Notes: generated from the letters alone by a model not told the origin. Counted from the stretch's first letter, positions 52,271 to 63,580 are shown. The stretch is DNA of 64,000 nucleotides from Streptomyces althioticus (GCA_014649355.1 BMSW01000005.1:124001-188000), one strand, 5' to 3'. Numbers and translations: made by a program.

Positions 52271-55200
52271 GTGGATGCCGCTGGGGGATCGGCGAGATTC
52301 GTGCTCGCGCGCGCTCGGGCGCACCGTCCGCTGCTCGCCGCCGCGCTGCTCACCGTCCTGCTGACGACGGCCGTCCTGGCCACCCTGACCGCCTACTCCA
52401 CGACCATCGGCGACGCGTCCCTGCGGCACGCGCTGGCGAACCCCCGCGACGCCGCCGGGACCACGCTGCTCGTCAAGGCCGAGTCGCTGCCCGAGGGCGG
52501 CAGGACCGCCGCCGACACCGCCGTGCGCCGCGGGGCCGAACGGGCCTACGACGGCCTGCCGGTGACACTGCGCACCCTGGCCCGGTCCGGCCCGTACGGC
52601 CTGCCGCCCTCCCTGCGCCCGGCCGACCGGCGCGCCGGAAGCGAGGAGCCGGACCTCACGCACTTCGCGGCGCTCGACCGGACGCAGGTGCGTCTCACCG
52701 AGGGCCGGATGCCCTCCGCGCGCCCCGCGGGGCCGGAGATCGAGGTCGCCCTCCCCGTCGTCGCCGCACGTGAGCTGGGCCTGCGGCCGGACGCCCGGTT
52801 CACCCTGGACAACCGGTTGAAGGGCCCCGCGGCACGGGTGCACGTCACCGGCCTCTACCGCCCCGCCGACACCTCCGCGCCCTACTGGCAGCTCGACGAG
52901 CTCGCCGGCCGCGGCATCGTCACCGTCCACTTCACCACCTACGGCCCGCTGCTCACCGACCCCGCCGTGCTCACCGGGGGCCGGGTGAGCACGGGGCCTG
53001 TGGGCTGGCTGGCGTCGGCCGACTTCTCCGGGATGACCACCGGCCGGATCGACGCGCTGCGCACCGCCATGAAGGAAGGCGTGGCCACGCTGCCCTCCGC
53101 GCCCGCCCTGCACGGTTCGGCGACCGTCGCCGGAGACCTGCCCGCCACCCTCGACCGCGTCGAGCGGGCCCTGTTCGTCTCCCGCTCCACGCTGCTGGTC
53201 GTCGTCCTCCAGCTCGCCCTGCTCGCCGGGTGCGCCCTGCTGCTGGTGGCCCGGCTGCTGACCGCGGACCGCGCGGCGGAGACCCGGCTGCTGCGGGCCC
53301 GCGGCGCCTCCCGCCCCCGGGTGGCACGGCTCGCCGCCCTGGAGGCGCTGCTGCTGGCCGTGCCCGCGGCACTGTGCGCGCCGCTGCTGGCGGGCCCGCT
53401 CACCCGGCTGCTCGCCGGACGGGGCGCGCTGGCCCGCATCGGGCTCCACCTGGACGCCTCCGTCACGTCGGTCGCCTCGCAGGGCACGGTGTGGCTGGTG
53501 TCGGTGGGCGTGGCGCTGGGCTGCGCGCTGGCCGTCACCCTCCCCGCGCTCGCCACCCCGTACGCCCCCGGACGCTCCAAGCCACTGCCGGGAGCGGTGC
53601 GCGCGGGCGGGGACCTGGGGCTGCTGGCGGTGGCCGGGGTGGCGTACTGGCAGCTGAGCCGCCGCCCGGCCGGGGCCGTCGGCGAGGACCTCGGCGTCGA
53701 TCCGCTGCTGGTGGCCGCGCCGGCGCTGGCGCTGCTCGCCGGCACGGTGCTGACGCTGCGGCTGCTGCCCCTGCCGGCCCGGCTCGCCGAACTGCGGGCC
53801 TCCCGCAGCCGGGGGCTGTCGGGGGCGCTCGCCGGGTGGCAGCTCGCCCGCCGCCCGATGCGCGGGGCCGGCCCGGTGCTGCTGCTGGTGCTCGCCGTGG
53901 CGCTGGGCATGCTCGCGGTCGGCCAGGGCTCCTCGTGGGAGCGCTCGCAGGACGACCAGGCGGACTTCCGGGCCGGCGCGCAGCTGCGTGTGCTGTCCAA
54001 CGGCACCGAGGGCCCGGGACGCGGCGCCGCCTACGCGGCCGTCCCCGGCGTCCGCTCGGCCTCCCCAGCGTCCCGTACGACCGTGTCGCTGTCCGCCGGA
54101 CGGCAGGCGACGGTGCTCGCGCTGGACACCGAGGGCGCCGCGGGCACCCTGCTGATGCGCCCCGACCTGGCGGACGTGCCGGTGCGCACGGCGCTGTCCG
54201 GGCTCGCGCCGAAGGGCGCCACGGCGGGCGTGCGCATACCGGCGGGCACAGCGCGGCTGGCGCTGAGCGCGTCCCTGCGCGGCACGGACGCCGCCACCGT
54301 GACCGCCACCGTGGAGGACGCCCACGGCACCCCGTATTCGCTCACGTTCGGCGAGCTGCTCCAGGACGGACGGCCGCACGACCTCGTGGTCGACCTGGAT
54401 GCCGTCGCCGGGGGCCCCGCGGGACCGCTGACCCTGACCGGGTTCCGCCTGGATCTGCCGCAGCCGGTGGGGCCGCCCGAGCGGTGCCGGCTCGCCCTCA
54501 CCGCGCTGACCGCCACGGACACCGCGGGCCGCGACCGCGCGCTGCCGCTGTCGGCCCGCTGGCGGCCGTCGCTCGTCGGTGACGGCCCGGACACCGCCGA
54601 CGGCGCCGCGGCCGCCCGGCCGCGGATGGCCGCCGGCGCCCCCGCCACCGTCGACTTCACCGCGACCCCCCTCCCGCCCGACATGGCCTGGCTGCCCACG
54701 GCGGCCCTCACGCTCGACCTGCGCGTCCCGCAGCCGCCGGTGCCCGTGGTCGAGGGCGTGGCCACCGACCGGTACCTGGAGTCGACCGGCGCCCGGATCG
54801 GGCAGCGGCTGAGCGTGCAGCTCGGCGGCGGCAGCGTCCCGGTGCGGATCGCCCGCGCGGTGCGGGCGCTGCCCACCACCCCGTCGGACGGGGCGGACGA
54901 CGACGGCGGCGCCCTGCTGCTCGACCTGGCCTCCGTCAACCGCGCGCTCCAGGCCGCCAAGGGCGGGGCCGTGCTGCCGAACGAGTGGTGGCTCGCCACC
55001 GAACCGGACGCGTCCTCACAGGTCGCGGCGGCGGCACTGCGGCAGCGGCCCGACATCGACCCGTCCAGGGTGGTGGTGCGCGACGAGATCGCGGAGCGGC
55101 TGCGCGACGACCCGTTCGGCGCCGGCCCCGGCAACGCCTTCGCGGCGGCTGCCTTCGCCGCGGCGGCCCTGACGGCGGTCGGGTTCGCGGTGAGCGCGGC

Positions 55201-55546
55201 CGGCTCGCTGCGGGAGCGGTCCGCCGAGTTCGGGGTGCTCCGCGCCCTCGGCGCCTCCCGGCGCCGGCTGGCCCGGGTGGTGCTCGTCGAGCACGCGGTG
55301 CTGGTGGGGACGGCGCTCGCGGTGGGTGTGCTGCTCGGGGCGGTGCTGGCCCGCGCGGTGATCCCGCTGGTCATGCTGACCGCCGAGGCCACCCGCCCGC
55401 TGCCCGGGGTGCTGGTCGTGCTGCCGCCGCTGCGGGTGACGGCGCTGCTGGCCGCCGTGGCGGCCGTCCCGCTCGTGATCACGGCCGTCCTGGCCCTGCG
55501 CAGGGTCGACGCGGTGTCCTCGCTGCGCGACCGGGGAGGTGAGTGA
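52271..55546 (+). CDS. FtsX-like ABC transporter permease (large, first subunit)
   Basis: Membrane protein of 1091 residues with the double-FtsX plan: an N-terminal helix (LLAAALLTVLLTTAVLATLT), a large extracellular domain (about 40-290), a first helix bundle (300-570, with RLLRARGASRPRVARLAALE as coupling helix), a second extracellular domain (580-950) and a final bundle (FGVLRALGASRRRLARVVLV). The GTG start follows GGGGGTC. The next gene starts one base after its stop. With its neighbours it forms a MacB-type exporter or lipoprotein/cell-envelope machine. Confidence 0.88.
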   Translation: MDAAGGSARFVLARARAHRPLLAAALLTVLLTTAVLATLTAYSTTIGDASLRHALANPRDAAGTTLLVKAESLPEGGRTAADTAVRRGAERAYDGLPVTLRTLARSGPYGLPPSLRPADRRAGSEEPDLTHFAALDRTQVRLTEGRMPSARPAGPEIEVALPVVAARELGLRPDARFTLDNRLKGPAARVHVTGLYRPADTSAPYWQLDELAGRGIVTVHFTTYGPLLTDPAVLTGGRVSTGPVGWLASADFSGMTTGRIDALRTAMKEGVATLPSAPALHGSATVAGDLPATLDRVERALFVSRSTLLVVVLQLALLAGCALLLVARLLTADRAAETRLLRARGASRPRVARLAALEALLLAVPAALCAPLLAGPLTRLLAGRGALARIGLHLDASVTSVASQGTVWLVSVGVALGCALAVTLPALATPYAPGRSKPLPGAVRAGGDLGLLAVAGVAYWQLSRRPAGAVGEDLGVDPLLVAAPALALLAGTVLTLRLLPLPARLAELRASRSRGLSGALAGWQLARRPMRGAGPVLLLVLAVALGMLAVGQGSSWERSQDDQADFRAGAQLRVLSNGTEGPGRGAAYAAVPGVRSASPASRTTVSLSAGRQATVLALDTEGAAGTLLMRPDLADVPVRTALSGLAPKGATAGVRIPAGTARLALSASLRGTDAATVTATVEDAHGTPYSLTFGELLQDGRPHDLVVDLDAVAGGPAGPLTLTGFRLDLPQPVGPPERCRLALTALTATDTAGRDRALPLSARWRPSLVGDGPDTADGAAAARPRMAAGAPATVDFTATPLPPDMAWLPTAALTLDLRVPQPPVPVVEGVATDRYLESTGARIGQRLSVQLGGGSVPVRIARAVRALPTTPSDGADDDGGALLLDLASVNRALQAAKGGAVLPNEWWLATEPDASSQVAAAALRQRPDIDPSRVVVRDEIAERLRDDPFGAGPGNAFAAAAFAAAALTAVGFAVSAAGSLRERSAEFGVLRALGASRRRLARVVLVEHAVLVGTALAVGVLLGAVLARAVIPLVMLTAEATRPLPGVLVVLPPLRVTALLAAVAAVPLVITAVLALRRVDAVSSLRDRGGE

Positions 55547-55547
55547 G

Positions 55548-58316
55548 GTGACTGAACGGCCCTCGGGACGGCCGCGGACGGCCGCCTCACGGGTGACCGT
55601 GCCCTGGGTGCGCACCCGGCTGCGGACCGCGCCGGGCGCCGCGGCGGCGCTCGCGCTGCTGGTCGCGGTGACCGCGTTCCTCGCCGCCGCGCTGCCGCCC
55701 GCGCTGGACCGGTACGACGAGGAGGGCATGCGCCGCGCGCTGGAGGCCGCGGGGCCCACCCGTACCAGCGTCCAGATCCAGGTCTCGGACGCCGACATGT
55801 ATCTGAGCGACGGACCGTGGGAGGACCTGCTGTCCCAGGAGGCGGTGGCAGGCCCGTTCGCGAAGCTGCTCGCGCTGCCGGGACGCGCGCTGCCGCTGGA
55901 CGAGGACCAGTCGTCGGCCGGGGTGCGCACCACCCGGGCCATGAAGGCCCCGGACGCGTACCTGTCCCAGCCGGACGGCGTCGCCCCGGTGTTCCACCTC
56001 GTCGCCCAGGGCGGCGTCGCCGAGCACTCCCGGCTCACGCAGGGACGGCTGCCGAAGGCCCCGGAGGACCCCGGTCCCGGCGCCGGCTCCCTGGAAGCCG
56101 ACTCCCTGGAAGCCGCCGTCACCACCGAGACGGCGAAGAAGCTGAACATCCGGGTGGGGTCGGTCGTCCACTTCCCCCGGGCGGAGGGCGACCCGCTCGC
56201 CGTGCGCGTCACCGGCCTCGTCGCTCCCCGTGAACCGGACGGGGCCTACTGGTCGGCGCTGCCCGAGCTGGGCCGGCCGCACCGCATGGTCACCCAGGGC
56301 CCCGTGCCCAGCCAGTACTGGGCCGGCGCCCTGCTGCTGGCGCCCGACGCGGGCCCGGCGCTGCTGGCGACGCCCGGAGCACCCGCGCGGTACTGGACGC
56401 TGGCCCCGGACCTCTCGGCCCTCCACGGCCGCGACCTGGAAGCTCTGACGTCCGCCGTCGCCTCCCTGGAAGGCGGGCCGCTGCTGGAACGGATCACCAC
56501 GACCGTCTCGCCGAACCTGGACGTCTCGACCGACCTCGACGACGTGCTCGGCGGCTACAAAGGGCTGTGGTCGGCCATCGGTCCCCTCGTCGCGGTCGCC
56601 GCCTTCGGCACCGGCACGGTCGCGGCCGTGGTCCTGTGCATGGCGGGCGGACTCGCCGCCGCGCGACGCCGCGCCGAACTCACCCTGCTGCGCGCCCGCG
56701 GCGCCTCGCTCCGCGGTCTGGCGGGCCGGCTGCTCGCGGAGACCGTCGTGGTCGCCGTGCCCGCCGCCGCTCTCGGTCTGCTGGCCGCCCGGCTCGCCGT
56801 CGGCACCGGCCGGCCCGCTCAGTCAGCGGTCGCGGCGGGCGCCGTCGCCCTGGTCGCCGCCCTCGCGCTGCCGCTGCGCGCCGTGGCCGCCCACCGCGCG
56901 GTGGGGGTGCACACCGGCCGCGAGGACGTGGTCCGGGCCCGCCCGTCGAAGCGGCGCCTGGTCGCCGAGGTGACGCTGCTGGCCGTGGCGGCGGGCGCGG
57001 TCCTGACACTGCGGACGCGCGGCACGTCCGCCGACGGCGACCCCACCGGCGACGAACTGGTGTCGCTGGCCCCCGTGCTGGTGGCGGTGATCGCCGCCCT
57101 GGTGCTGGTGCGCCTGTACCCGCTGCCGCTGCGCGGTCTGGCCCGCCCGGCGCGGCGGATGCGGGGTGTCGTCGGCCCGCTGTCGCTGGCCCGCGCGGGA
57201 CGCGCGGGCGGTTCCACCGTGCTGCCGCTGCTCGCGCTGCTGACCGCGCTGACCACCGCCGCGTTCGGCGGCTCCGTCCTGACCGGGGTGACCGACGCCC
57301 GGGAGCGCGCCGCCGTGTTCGCCGTCGGCGCCGACGCCCGCGTCTTCGACCTCACCGAGGCGGCGAAGGGTGTCGAGGAACGGGTACGGCGCGCCCCGGG
57401 CGTCGACGACGTCACCCCCGTGAAGGTCTCCTACAGCGCGCTCGCCGGGAACCAGCGGGTGTCGCTGGCCGGGGTCGAACCGGACGCGTACGCGGCGCTG
57501 AGCAGCCGCCTGGACGACGGCGCCTTCGACGCGGACACGCTGAAGGCGGACGGTGAGGACACGGTGCCCGCGCTGGGCTCCCCCGCCCTGGCGGAGCGGT
57601 TCGGCGACGACCCGTTCCCGGTGATCCTGGAAGACGGCGACTCGTTCACCGCGCGGGTGGTGGCGGTCCGCACCTGGACGCCGGCGCTCGGCGCGGACGA
57701 CTTCCTCGTCGTGGACGGCTCCGCCCTGCGCGCCGGCCTCGAACCGCCCACCGGCCTGCTGGTCATCGGCGACCCCCCGGACGCGGCGGCGCTGCGGAAG
57801 GCCGCCGGCGACGACGCGCAGGTCCAGCTCCGGTCGGACGTGGTCGCCGCCACCGTCGAGTCGCCCCTGCAGACCGGCGCCGAGCGCGTCTACGCGGCCG
57901 CGGTGGCGGCGGGAGCGGCCTACGCCGCGCTCGCCCTGCTGCTGACCCTGCTGCGCGCCGCACCGGAACGGGCCGCCCTGCTGGCCCGGCTGCGCACCAT
58001 GGGCCTCACCCGCGCCCAGGGCAGGCGGCTGCTGATCCTGGAGTCGCTGCCGCAGGCGGTGCTCGCCGCGGTGGGCGGCGCCCTCACCGCGTGGGCGGCG
58101 ATCCGGCTGCTGGCGCCGGGCATCGACCTGACGACCGTCGCCGTCTCCACCGGCGCCCCCGCCGCGGGCCGCGCCCTGCTGCGCGCCGACCAGCTGTCCC
58201 TGCTGGTGCCGGCGCTGGCGGTGGTCGCCCTGACCGTCGGCGTCGCGGCGGCCCAGGCCTGGTGGTCGGGGCGCAGGGGCGCGGTCCGCGAACTCCGGGC
58301 GGGTGACGCGCGATGA
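55548..58316 (+). CDS. FtsX-like ABC transporter permease (large, second subunit)
   Basis: Second large permease, 922 residues, same architecture: N-terminal helix (APGAAAALALLVAVTAFLAA), outer domain, helix bundle with LTLLRARGASLRGLAGRLLA, second outer domain and last bundle (LLARLRTMGLTRAQGRRLLI). The start is GTG 55548 with GGAGG 8 nt upstream; a GTG at 55539 is also in frame but overlaps that ribosome site. Coupled to the first permease (1-nt gap) and 43 nt before the ATPase. The two permeases likely form a heterodimer. Confidence 0.88.
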   Translation: MTERPSGRPRTAASRVTVPWVRTRLRTAPGAAAALALLVAVTAFLAAALPPALDRYDEEGMRRALEAAGPTRTSVQIQVSDADMYLSDGPWEDLLSQEAVAGPFAKLLALPGRALPLDEDQSSAGVRTTRAMKAPDAYLSQPDGVAPVFHLVAQGGVAEHSRLTQGRLPKAPEDPGPGAGSLEADSLEAAVTTETAKKLNIRVGSVVHFPRAEGDPLAVRVTGLVAPREPDGAYWSALPELGRPHRMVTQGPVPSQYWAGALLLAPDAGPALLATPGAPARYWTLAPDLSALHGRDLEALTSAVASLEGGPLLERITTTVSPNLDVSTDLDDVLGGYKGLWSAIGPLVAVAAFGTGTVAAVVLCMAGGLAAARRRAELTLLRARGASLRGLAGRLLAETVVVAVPAAALGLLAARLAVGTGRPAQSAVAAGAVALVAALALPLRAVAAHRAVGVHTGREDVVRARPSKRRLVAEVTLLAVAAGAVLTLRTRGTSADGDPTGDELVSLAPVLVAVIAALVLVRLYPLPLRGLARPARRMRGVVGPLSLARAGRAGGSTVLPLLALLTALTTAAFGGSVLTGVTDARERAAVFAVGADARVFDLTEAAKGVEERVRRAPGVDDVTPVKVSYSALAGNQRVSLAGVEPDAYAALSSRLDDGAFDADTLKADGEDTVPALGSPALAERFGDDPFPVILEDGDSFTARVVAVRTWTPALGADDFLVVDGSALRAGLEPPTGLLVIGDPPDAAALRKAAGDDAQVQLRSDVVAATVESPLQTGAERVYAAAVAAGAAYAALALLLTLLRAAPERAALLARLRTMGLTRAQGRRLLILESLPQAVLAAVGGALTAWAAIRLLAPGIDLTTVAVSTGAPAAGRALLRADQLSLLVPALAVVALTVGVAAAQAWWSGRRGAVRELRAGDAR

Positions 58317-58359
58317 CGTCCCCGCCCGACTCCGTGTCTCTCCCCGCAGGAGGCTCCCG

Positions 58360-59337
58360 ATGACCTCGGACCCGACCCTCGCCGACCTCACCGAGCGCGT
58401 CGCGGCCCGCCGCGACCGGCCCGCGTACGGCCATGACGCGCTCATCACCTGCGACCGCCTGGTCCGCGTGTTCACCGCGGACGGTGTGGAGGTCCAGGCG
58501 CTCCAGGGGCTCGACCTGCTGGTGCGGGAGGGCGAGCTGATGGCGCTGGTGGGGGCGTCCGGCAGCGGCAAGTCGACCCTGATGAACATCCTGGCCGGCC
58601 TGGACACCCCCACGGCCGGCGCGGCCCGGGTGGCGGGCCGCGACCTGCTGACGATGTCCGCGCGGGACCGGCTCGCCTACCGCCGCGAGGTCGTCGGCTT
58701 CGTGTGGCAGCAGACGTCCCGCAATCTGCTGCCGTATCTGACGTCGGCGCAGAACGTGGCACTGCCGATGCAGCTCTCCGGCCGCCCCGGCGGACGCTCC
58801 CGTTCCGCGCGCCGGGCCCGCGCCGAACGCGCCCTGGAACTGCTGGAGATGCTGGAGGTGGCGGACTGCCGTGACCGGCGCCCGGACGAGATGTCCGGCG
58901 GCCAGCAGCAGCGGGTCGCCATCGCGGTGGCCCTCGCGGGCGACCCGGCGGTGCTGCTCGCGGACGAACCGACCGGCGAGCTCGACTCGCACACCGGCGA
59001 GCAGATCTTCGCCGCGTTCCGCACGGCCAACGAGCGGCTCGGCACGACCGTCGTGATCGTCACCCACGACCAGGCGGTGGCGAACGAGGTCAGCCGCACG
59101 GTCGCCATCCGCGACGGCCGCACCTCGACGGAGGTGCTGCGCCGCAGCGAGGTGGACGCGGCCACCGGCGACGAGAAGGTGGTCGCCCGCGAGTACGCGA
59201 TGCTGGACCGGGCGGGCCGTCTCCAGCTCCCGGCCGAGTACACCACCGCACTCGGCATGCGCGACCGCGTGGCCCTGGAACTGGAACCGGACCACATCGC
59301 GGTCCGCCCGGACGACAGCGGCCGCGAAGACCGATAA
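58360..59337 (+). CDS. ABC transporter ATP-binding protein of the large permease pair
   Basis: ATPase of 325 residues. ATG 58360 follows CAGGAGG by 6 nt. Walker A (GASGSGKSTLMNILAGLD), Q-loop (FVWQQTSRNLLPYLT), signature (MSGGQQQRVAIAVALAG), Walker B (VLLADEPTGELD) and H-loop (VIVTHDQAVA) are all present. The C-terminal 90 residues form an extra domain (VAREYAMLDRAGRLQLPAEY then DRVALELEPDHIAVRP) resembling an AbrB/SpoVT-like swapped-hairpin segment, unusual for this family. Decayed copies of its last 50 bases lie downstream. Confidence 0.93.
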   Translation: MTSDPTLADLTERVAARRDRPAYGHDALITCDRLVRVFTADGVEVQALQGLDLLVREGELMALVGASGSGKSTLMNILAGLDTPTAGAARVAGRDLLTMSARDRLAYRREVVGFVWQQTSRNLLPYLTSAQNVALPMQLSGRPGGRSRSARRARAERALELLEMLEVADCRDRRPDEMSGGQQQRVAIAVALAGDPAVLLADEPTGELDSHTGEQIFAAFRTANERLGTTVVIVTHDQAVANEVSRTVAIRDGRTSTEVLRRSEVDAATGDEKVVAREYAMLDRAGRLQLPAEYTTALGMRDRVALELEPDHIAVRPDDSGREDR

Positions 59338-59715
59338 GGCGGACGCCGACCGCCGACGCCCACCGATCCCGGCCCCGCGGGCACCCACGCAGTCCCGCCG
59401 AACACGGAACCGAAAACGGACGACAACCGGCAGCCAGGGACGCGGGGACAGACGCGGCGGGCGTCAGCGGACGCTGAGCCGGCACGCGAGGCCACGCACC
59501 GGAACCGGACCACGTCACCGTCCGCCCGCACCACAGCGGCCGCGAGCCACGCCCAGCCACGCGCACCGACCGTCAGCGAACGCTGAGCCGGCCGCGCCAC
59601 CGCTGGGCCCGCATGCCGGAACCGGGACTACATCACCGTCCACCCGGCCGACAGCAGCCGCGAGGGACGCGGGGACAGGCGCGGTGAGGGTCAGCGGACG
59701 CTCAGTCCCAGGGTG
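59281..59715. repeat. Tandem degenerate copies of two convergent gene ends
   Basis: The tail of the ATPase gene (GGAACCGGACCACATC at 59283) recurs as decayed copies at 59501 and 59618. The end of the convergent minus-strand gene (GTCAGCGGACGCT at 59690) recurs at 59463 and 59572. A 40-nt block at 59436-59475 matches 59663-59702 with few differences. The pattern is three units of about 110-118 nt or multiples, each holding both gene tails. Confidence 0.8.
59338..59690. other. 353-nt gap made mostly of duplicated gene tails
   Basis: Apart from the repeat described at 59281-59715, the first 90 nt (59341-59430) show no feature. No intact gene or clear terminator stem is seen. Confidence 0.6.
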
Positions 59716-60356
59716 CCCACGCCCGACCGCCGCACCGCGACGGAGCCGTAGGGCGTCCGCAGCCGCAGCCACGACCCGGACGAGAACAGGGCCTGGTCGT
59801 CGCCGCGCAGGAAGCGGAGCGACTGGGCGGCGTGCACGGCGCGCACCGGCAGGCCGGTGTCCGCGACCGTGCGGGACCATATCTCCCGCCCGACGCGGTC
59901 GAGTTCGGCACGCGTGCGCTGCTCCGGCGCCAACTGCTCGGTGCGGGAGCGGAACTCCGCGACCGAGGCGGCGACGAGCCGACGCAGCCGCTCGGGCTCG
60001 GGAAGGCCGGGCTCGGGCTTCCAGCCGCCGCGCGGCGGGAGCACCCCGGCCCACGGCGGCCCGGTGACCGCCGCCGGCACGGCCGCGGTGGCGGCGGACT
60101 CGTCCACCGTCTCCAGCAGCTCACCGGCGGACACCGTCACGTCCAGGGTGACGTCGAGCCCGTTCTCGTACGGCTTGGCCAGCCGCACCGCGCGGATCGC
60201 CAGCACCTCGAACGAGGGGGGACGGCCGAAGACCGCGAGCGCCGTGCCGGCCGCCTGGAGGCGGACGGCGGCGCCGCGGTCGTAGTGCAGCAGCCGGGAC
60301 AGGAAGGCCGCGAGATCCGCGGCCTCCCCCTCGTCGGCGAGGTGGAGGACCGTCAT
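59691..60356 (-). CDS. Conserved actinobacterial hypothetical protein
   Basis: Soluble protein of 221 residues, no named domain recognised. MTVLHLADEGEAADLAAFLSR opens a first domain with GTALAVFGRPPSFEVLAIRA; a Pro/Gly linker (WAGVLPPRGGWKP) leads to a helical part (RLRRLVAASVAEFRSRTEQL) and a beta-rich end (SSGSWLRLRTPYGSVAVR). Its ATG overlaps the thioesterase stop by 4 nt, and both follow ettA, so it is the last gene of that operon. Its last bases have been copied downstream. Confidence 0.82.
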   Translation of the reverse strand: MTVLHLADEGEAADLAAFLSRLLHYDRGAAVRLQAAGTALAVFGRPPSFEVLAIRAVRLAKPYENGLDVTLDVTVSAGELLETVDESAATAAVPAAVTGPPWAGVLPPRGGWKPEPGLPEPERLRRLVAASVAEFRSRTEQLAPEQRTRAELDRVGREIWSRTVADTGLPVRAVHAAQSLRFLRGDDQALFSSGSWLRLRTPYGSVAVRRSGVGTLGLSVR

Positions 60357-60778
60357 GCGGCGACGGCCTCCTCCTTGTCACCGGCGACGGCGTCGTCCGT
60401 GTACTCCTGGAGGAACTCGCGCTCCTCCGCGGTGAGCCGCCGGGGACGCTGCGCCTCGAAGTCGAACGGCACGATCACCGTCGACGCGCGGACGTAGACC
60501 AGGTCGTCGTCCTTCACCTCGTAGGTGAGGGTGAAGGACGCCGCCCTGATCTCCGTGACCCACAGCTCGATGTCGACCGGGTGGTGCCGGTGCACGAGCT
60601 GCCGCTTGTAGTCGATCTCGTGGCGCGCCACCACGGACCCCTGCTTGAAGTCCTTCTCCGGGCGGAACAGGAAGTCGATACGGGCCTCCTCCAGGTAACG
60701 GAGGAACACCACGTTGTTGACGTGGCCGTACGCGTCCATGTCCGCCCAGCGCAGCGGGCAGCGGTAGATGTGCCGCAA
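60353..60778 (-). CDS. Acyl-CoA thioesterase, 4HBT hotdog family
   Basis: Hotdog-fold thioesterase of 141 residues, FcbC/YbgC-like. The N-terminal LRWADMDAYGHVNNVVFLRY carries the catalytic Asp and the HVNN helix; YLEEARIDFL follows. It likely hydrolyses a short- or medium-chain acyl-CoA. The best start is TTG at 60778, 4 nt after the ettA stop; no other start precedes the conserved N-terminal strand. Confidence 0.9.
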   Translation of the reverse strand: MRHIYRCPLRWADMDAYGHVNNVVFLRYLEEARIDFLFRPEKDFKQGSVVARHEIDYKRQLVHRHHPVDIELWVTEIRAASFTLTYEVKDDDLVYVRASTVIVPFDFEAQRPRRLTAEEREFLQEYTDDAVAGDKEEAVAA

Positions 60779-60782
60779 GAGA

Positions 60783-62447
<1,665 letters not shown>

Positions 62448-62762
62448 GAGAAACCGTCCGGCAACTTGAAATCAGGCAGTGGGCAGATACACCCCATCTT
62501 GCCCGACCGCCACCCCTCGGGGGAAACCCGTTCCGCCGGACCGCCCTGACCTGCGGGTTCACGGTTGCGGCGCGCGGCTCACCTGTCACTGTCGGTCACC
62601 GCCGGTCGGCTCGGGGAGCCTCGGACGGCCGCCTGCGCTGTCGGTGCGTGGCGCTATGGTCCGCCCGCCACGAGGGCGACACGGCACGGGGAGGGCTGCT
62701 GCTGGGGGATCCAAAACGGGACCGCTGGTGCACGGCGATCACCCCCTGGATAGTGGTCGCCC
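62448..62762. other. 315-nt divergent gap between ettA and the phosphotransferase-like gene
   Basis: No gene seen. The only structure noted is an imperfect hairpin GGCGATCAC (62734-62742) / GTGGTCGCC (62753-62761) directly before the ATG at 62763, where a ribosome site would be expected. Promoters for both genes must be here. Confidence 0.4.
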
Positions 62763-63509
62763 ATGAACGAGGTCGAAGTCGTCGTCGCCCATTCCGAGCG
62801 CGCGACTCTGCGCGTCGGCGATGTGTTCTTGAAGGTGGACGCCGATCAGGCGCGCATCGACGTCGAAGTCGAGATGATGTCCCTCGCGCCGGTCCCGACC
62901 CCGGAGGTCTTGTGGCGCAAGCCGCCCGTGCTCGCGATCGCCGCACTCCCGGGGACGACGCTTGGGCGCCTCGGCAGGCCGTCGACCGGGTCGCCGGCGG
63001 CGTGGGCCGCAGCGGGCGCCGCCATCCGAGAACTGCACGAAGCACCCCTGCCGCCCCGGCCGGGCCAGGCCGGCCGGAGCAGCGTCGCGCTGGCGGCGGA
63101 ACTCGACGCCGAGTGCGAGTCGCTCGTGACGAACGACGTCCTGCCCGCCGACCTGATCATCCGCAACCGCCAGGTCGCCGAGGCCGCGCTCCGGCCGTGG
63201 ACTCCGGCGTTCACGCACGGCGACCTGCAGGTCGCGCACGTCTTCGTCGAGGGCGACGAGGTCACCGGCATCATCGATTGGTCGGAGGCGGGCCGGGGTG
63301 ATGCCCTGTACGACCTTGCCACCTTCACGCTCGGACACGAGGAGCACCTCCACGACGTCGTCGCCGGCTACGGCACCGACGTCGACCTCGACGTGATCCA
63401 CGCGTGGTGGTCGTTGCGGAGCCTTCTGGCAGTTCGCTGGCTGATCGAGCACGGATTCGACCCCTTCGCGCCGGGTTGTGAGGTCGACGTTCTGAGATCC
63501 CGGATGTGA
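62763..63509 (+). CDS. Aminoglycoside phosphotransferase-fold (APH family) protein
   Basis: Kinase-like protein of 248 residues. The catalytic region reads FTHGDLQVAHVF and then GIIDWSEAGRGDALYDLA: the Brenner Asp is present, but the Asn that normally ends HGDxxxxN is His (HGDLQVAH), a variant I recall from a Streptomyces subgroup. The N-terminal lobe is short (about 75 residues) and lacks a Gly-rich loop. Substrate unknown; resistance activity should not be assumed. No ribosome site precedes the ATG. Confidence 0.82.
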   Translation: MNEVEVVVAHSERATLRVGDVFLKVDADQARIDVEVEMMSLAPVPTPEVLWRKPPVLAIAALPGTTLGRLGRPSTGSPAAWAAAGAAIRELHEAPLPPRPGQAGRSSVALAAELDAECESLVTNDVLPADLIIRNRQVAEAALRPWTPAFTHGDLQVAHVFVEGDEVTGIIDWSEAGRGDALYDLATFTLGHEEHLHDVVAGYGTDVDLDVIHAWWSLRSLLAVRWLIEHGFDPFAPGCEVDVLRSRM

Positions 63510-63580
63510 GGCTGCGCGGGCCCGACTGCCACGTATGCGTTGTGACGCATCGCGTGGGCCCCCGGGGCGATCGCCCGCCC

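Noticed and set aside
52145..54379. 744-codon minus-strand open frame over the first large permease
   Set aside because: Gln/Arg/Gly-rich shadow without motifs.
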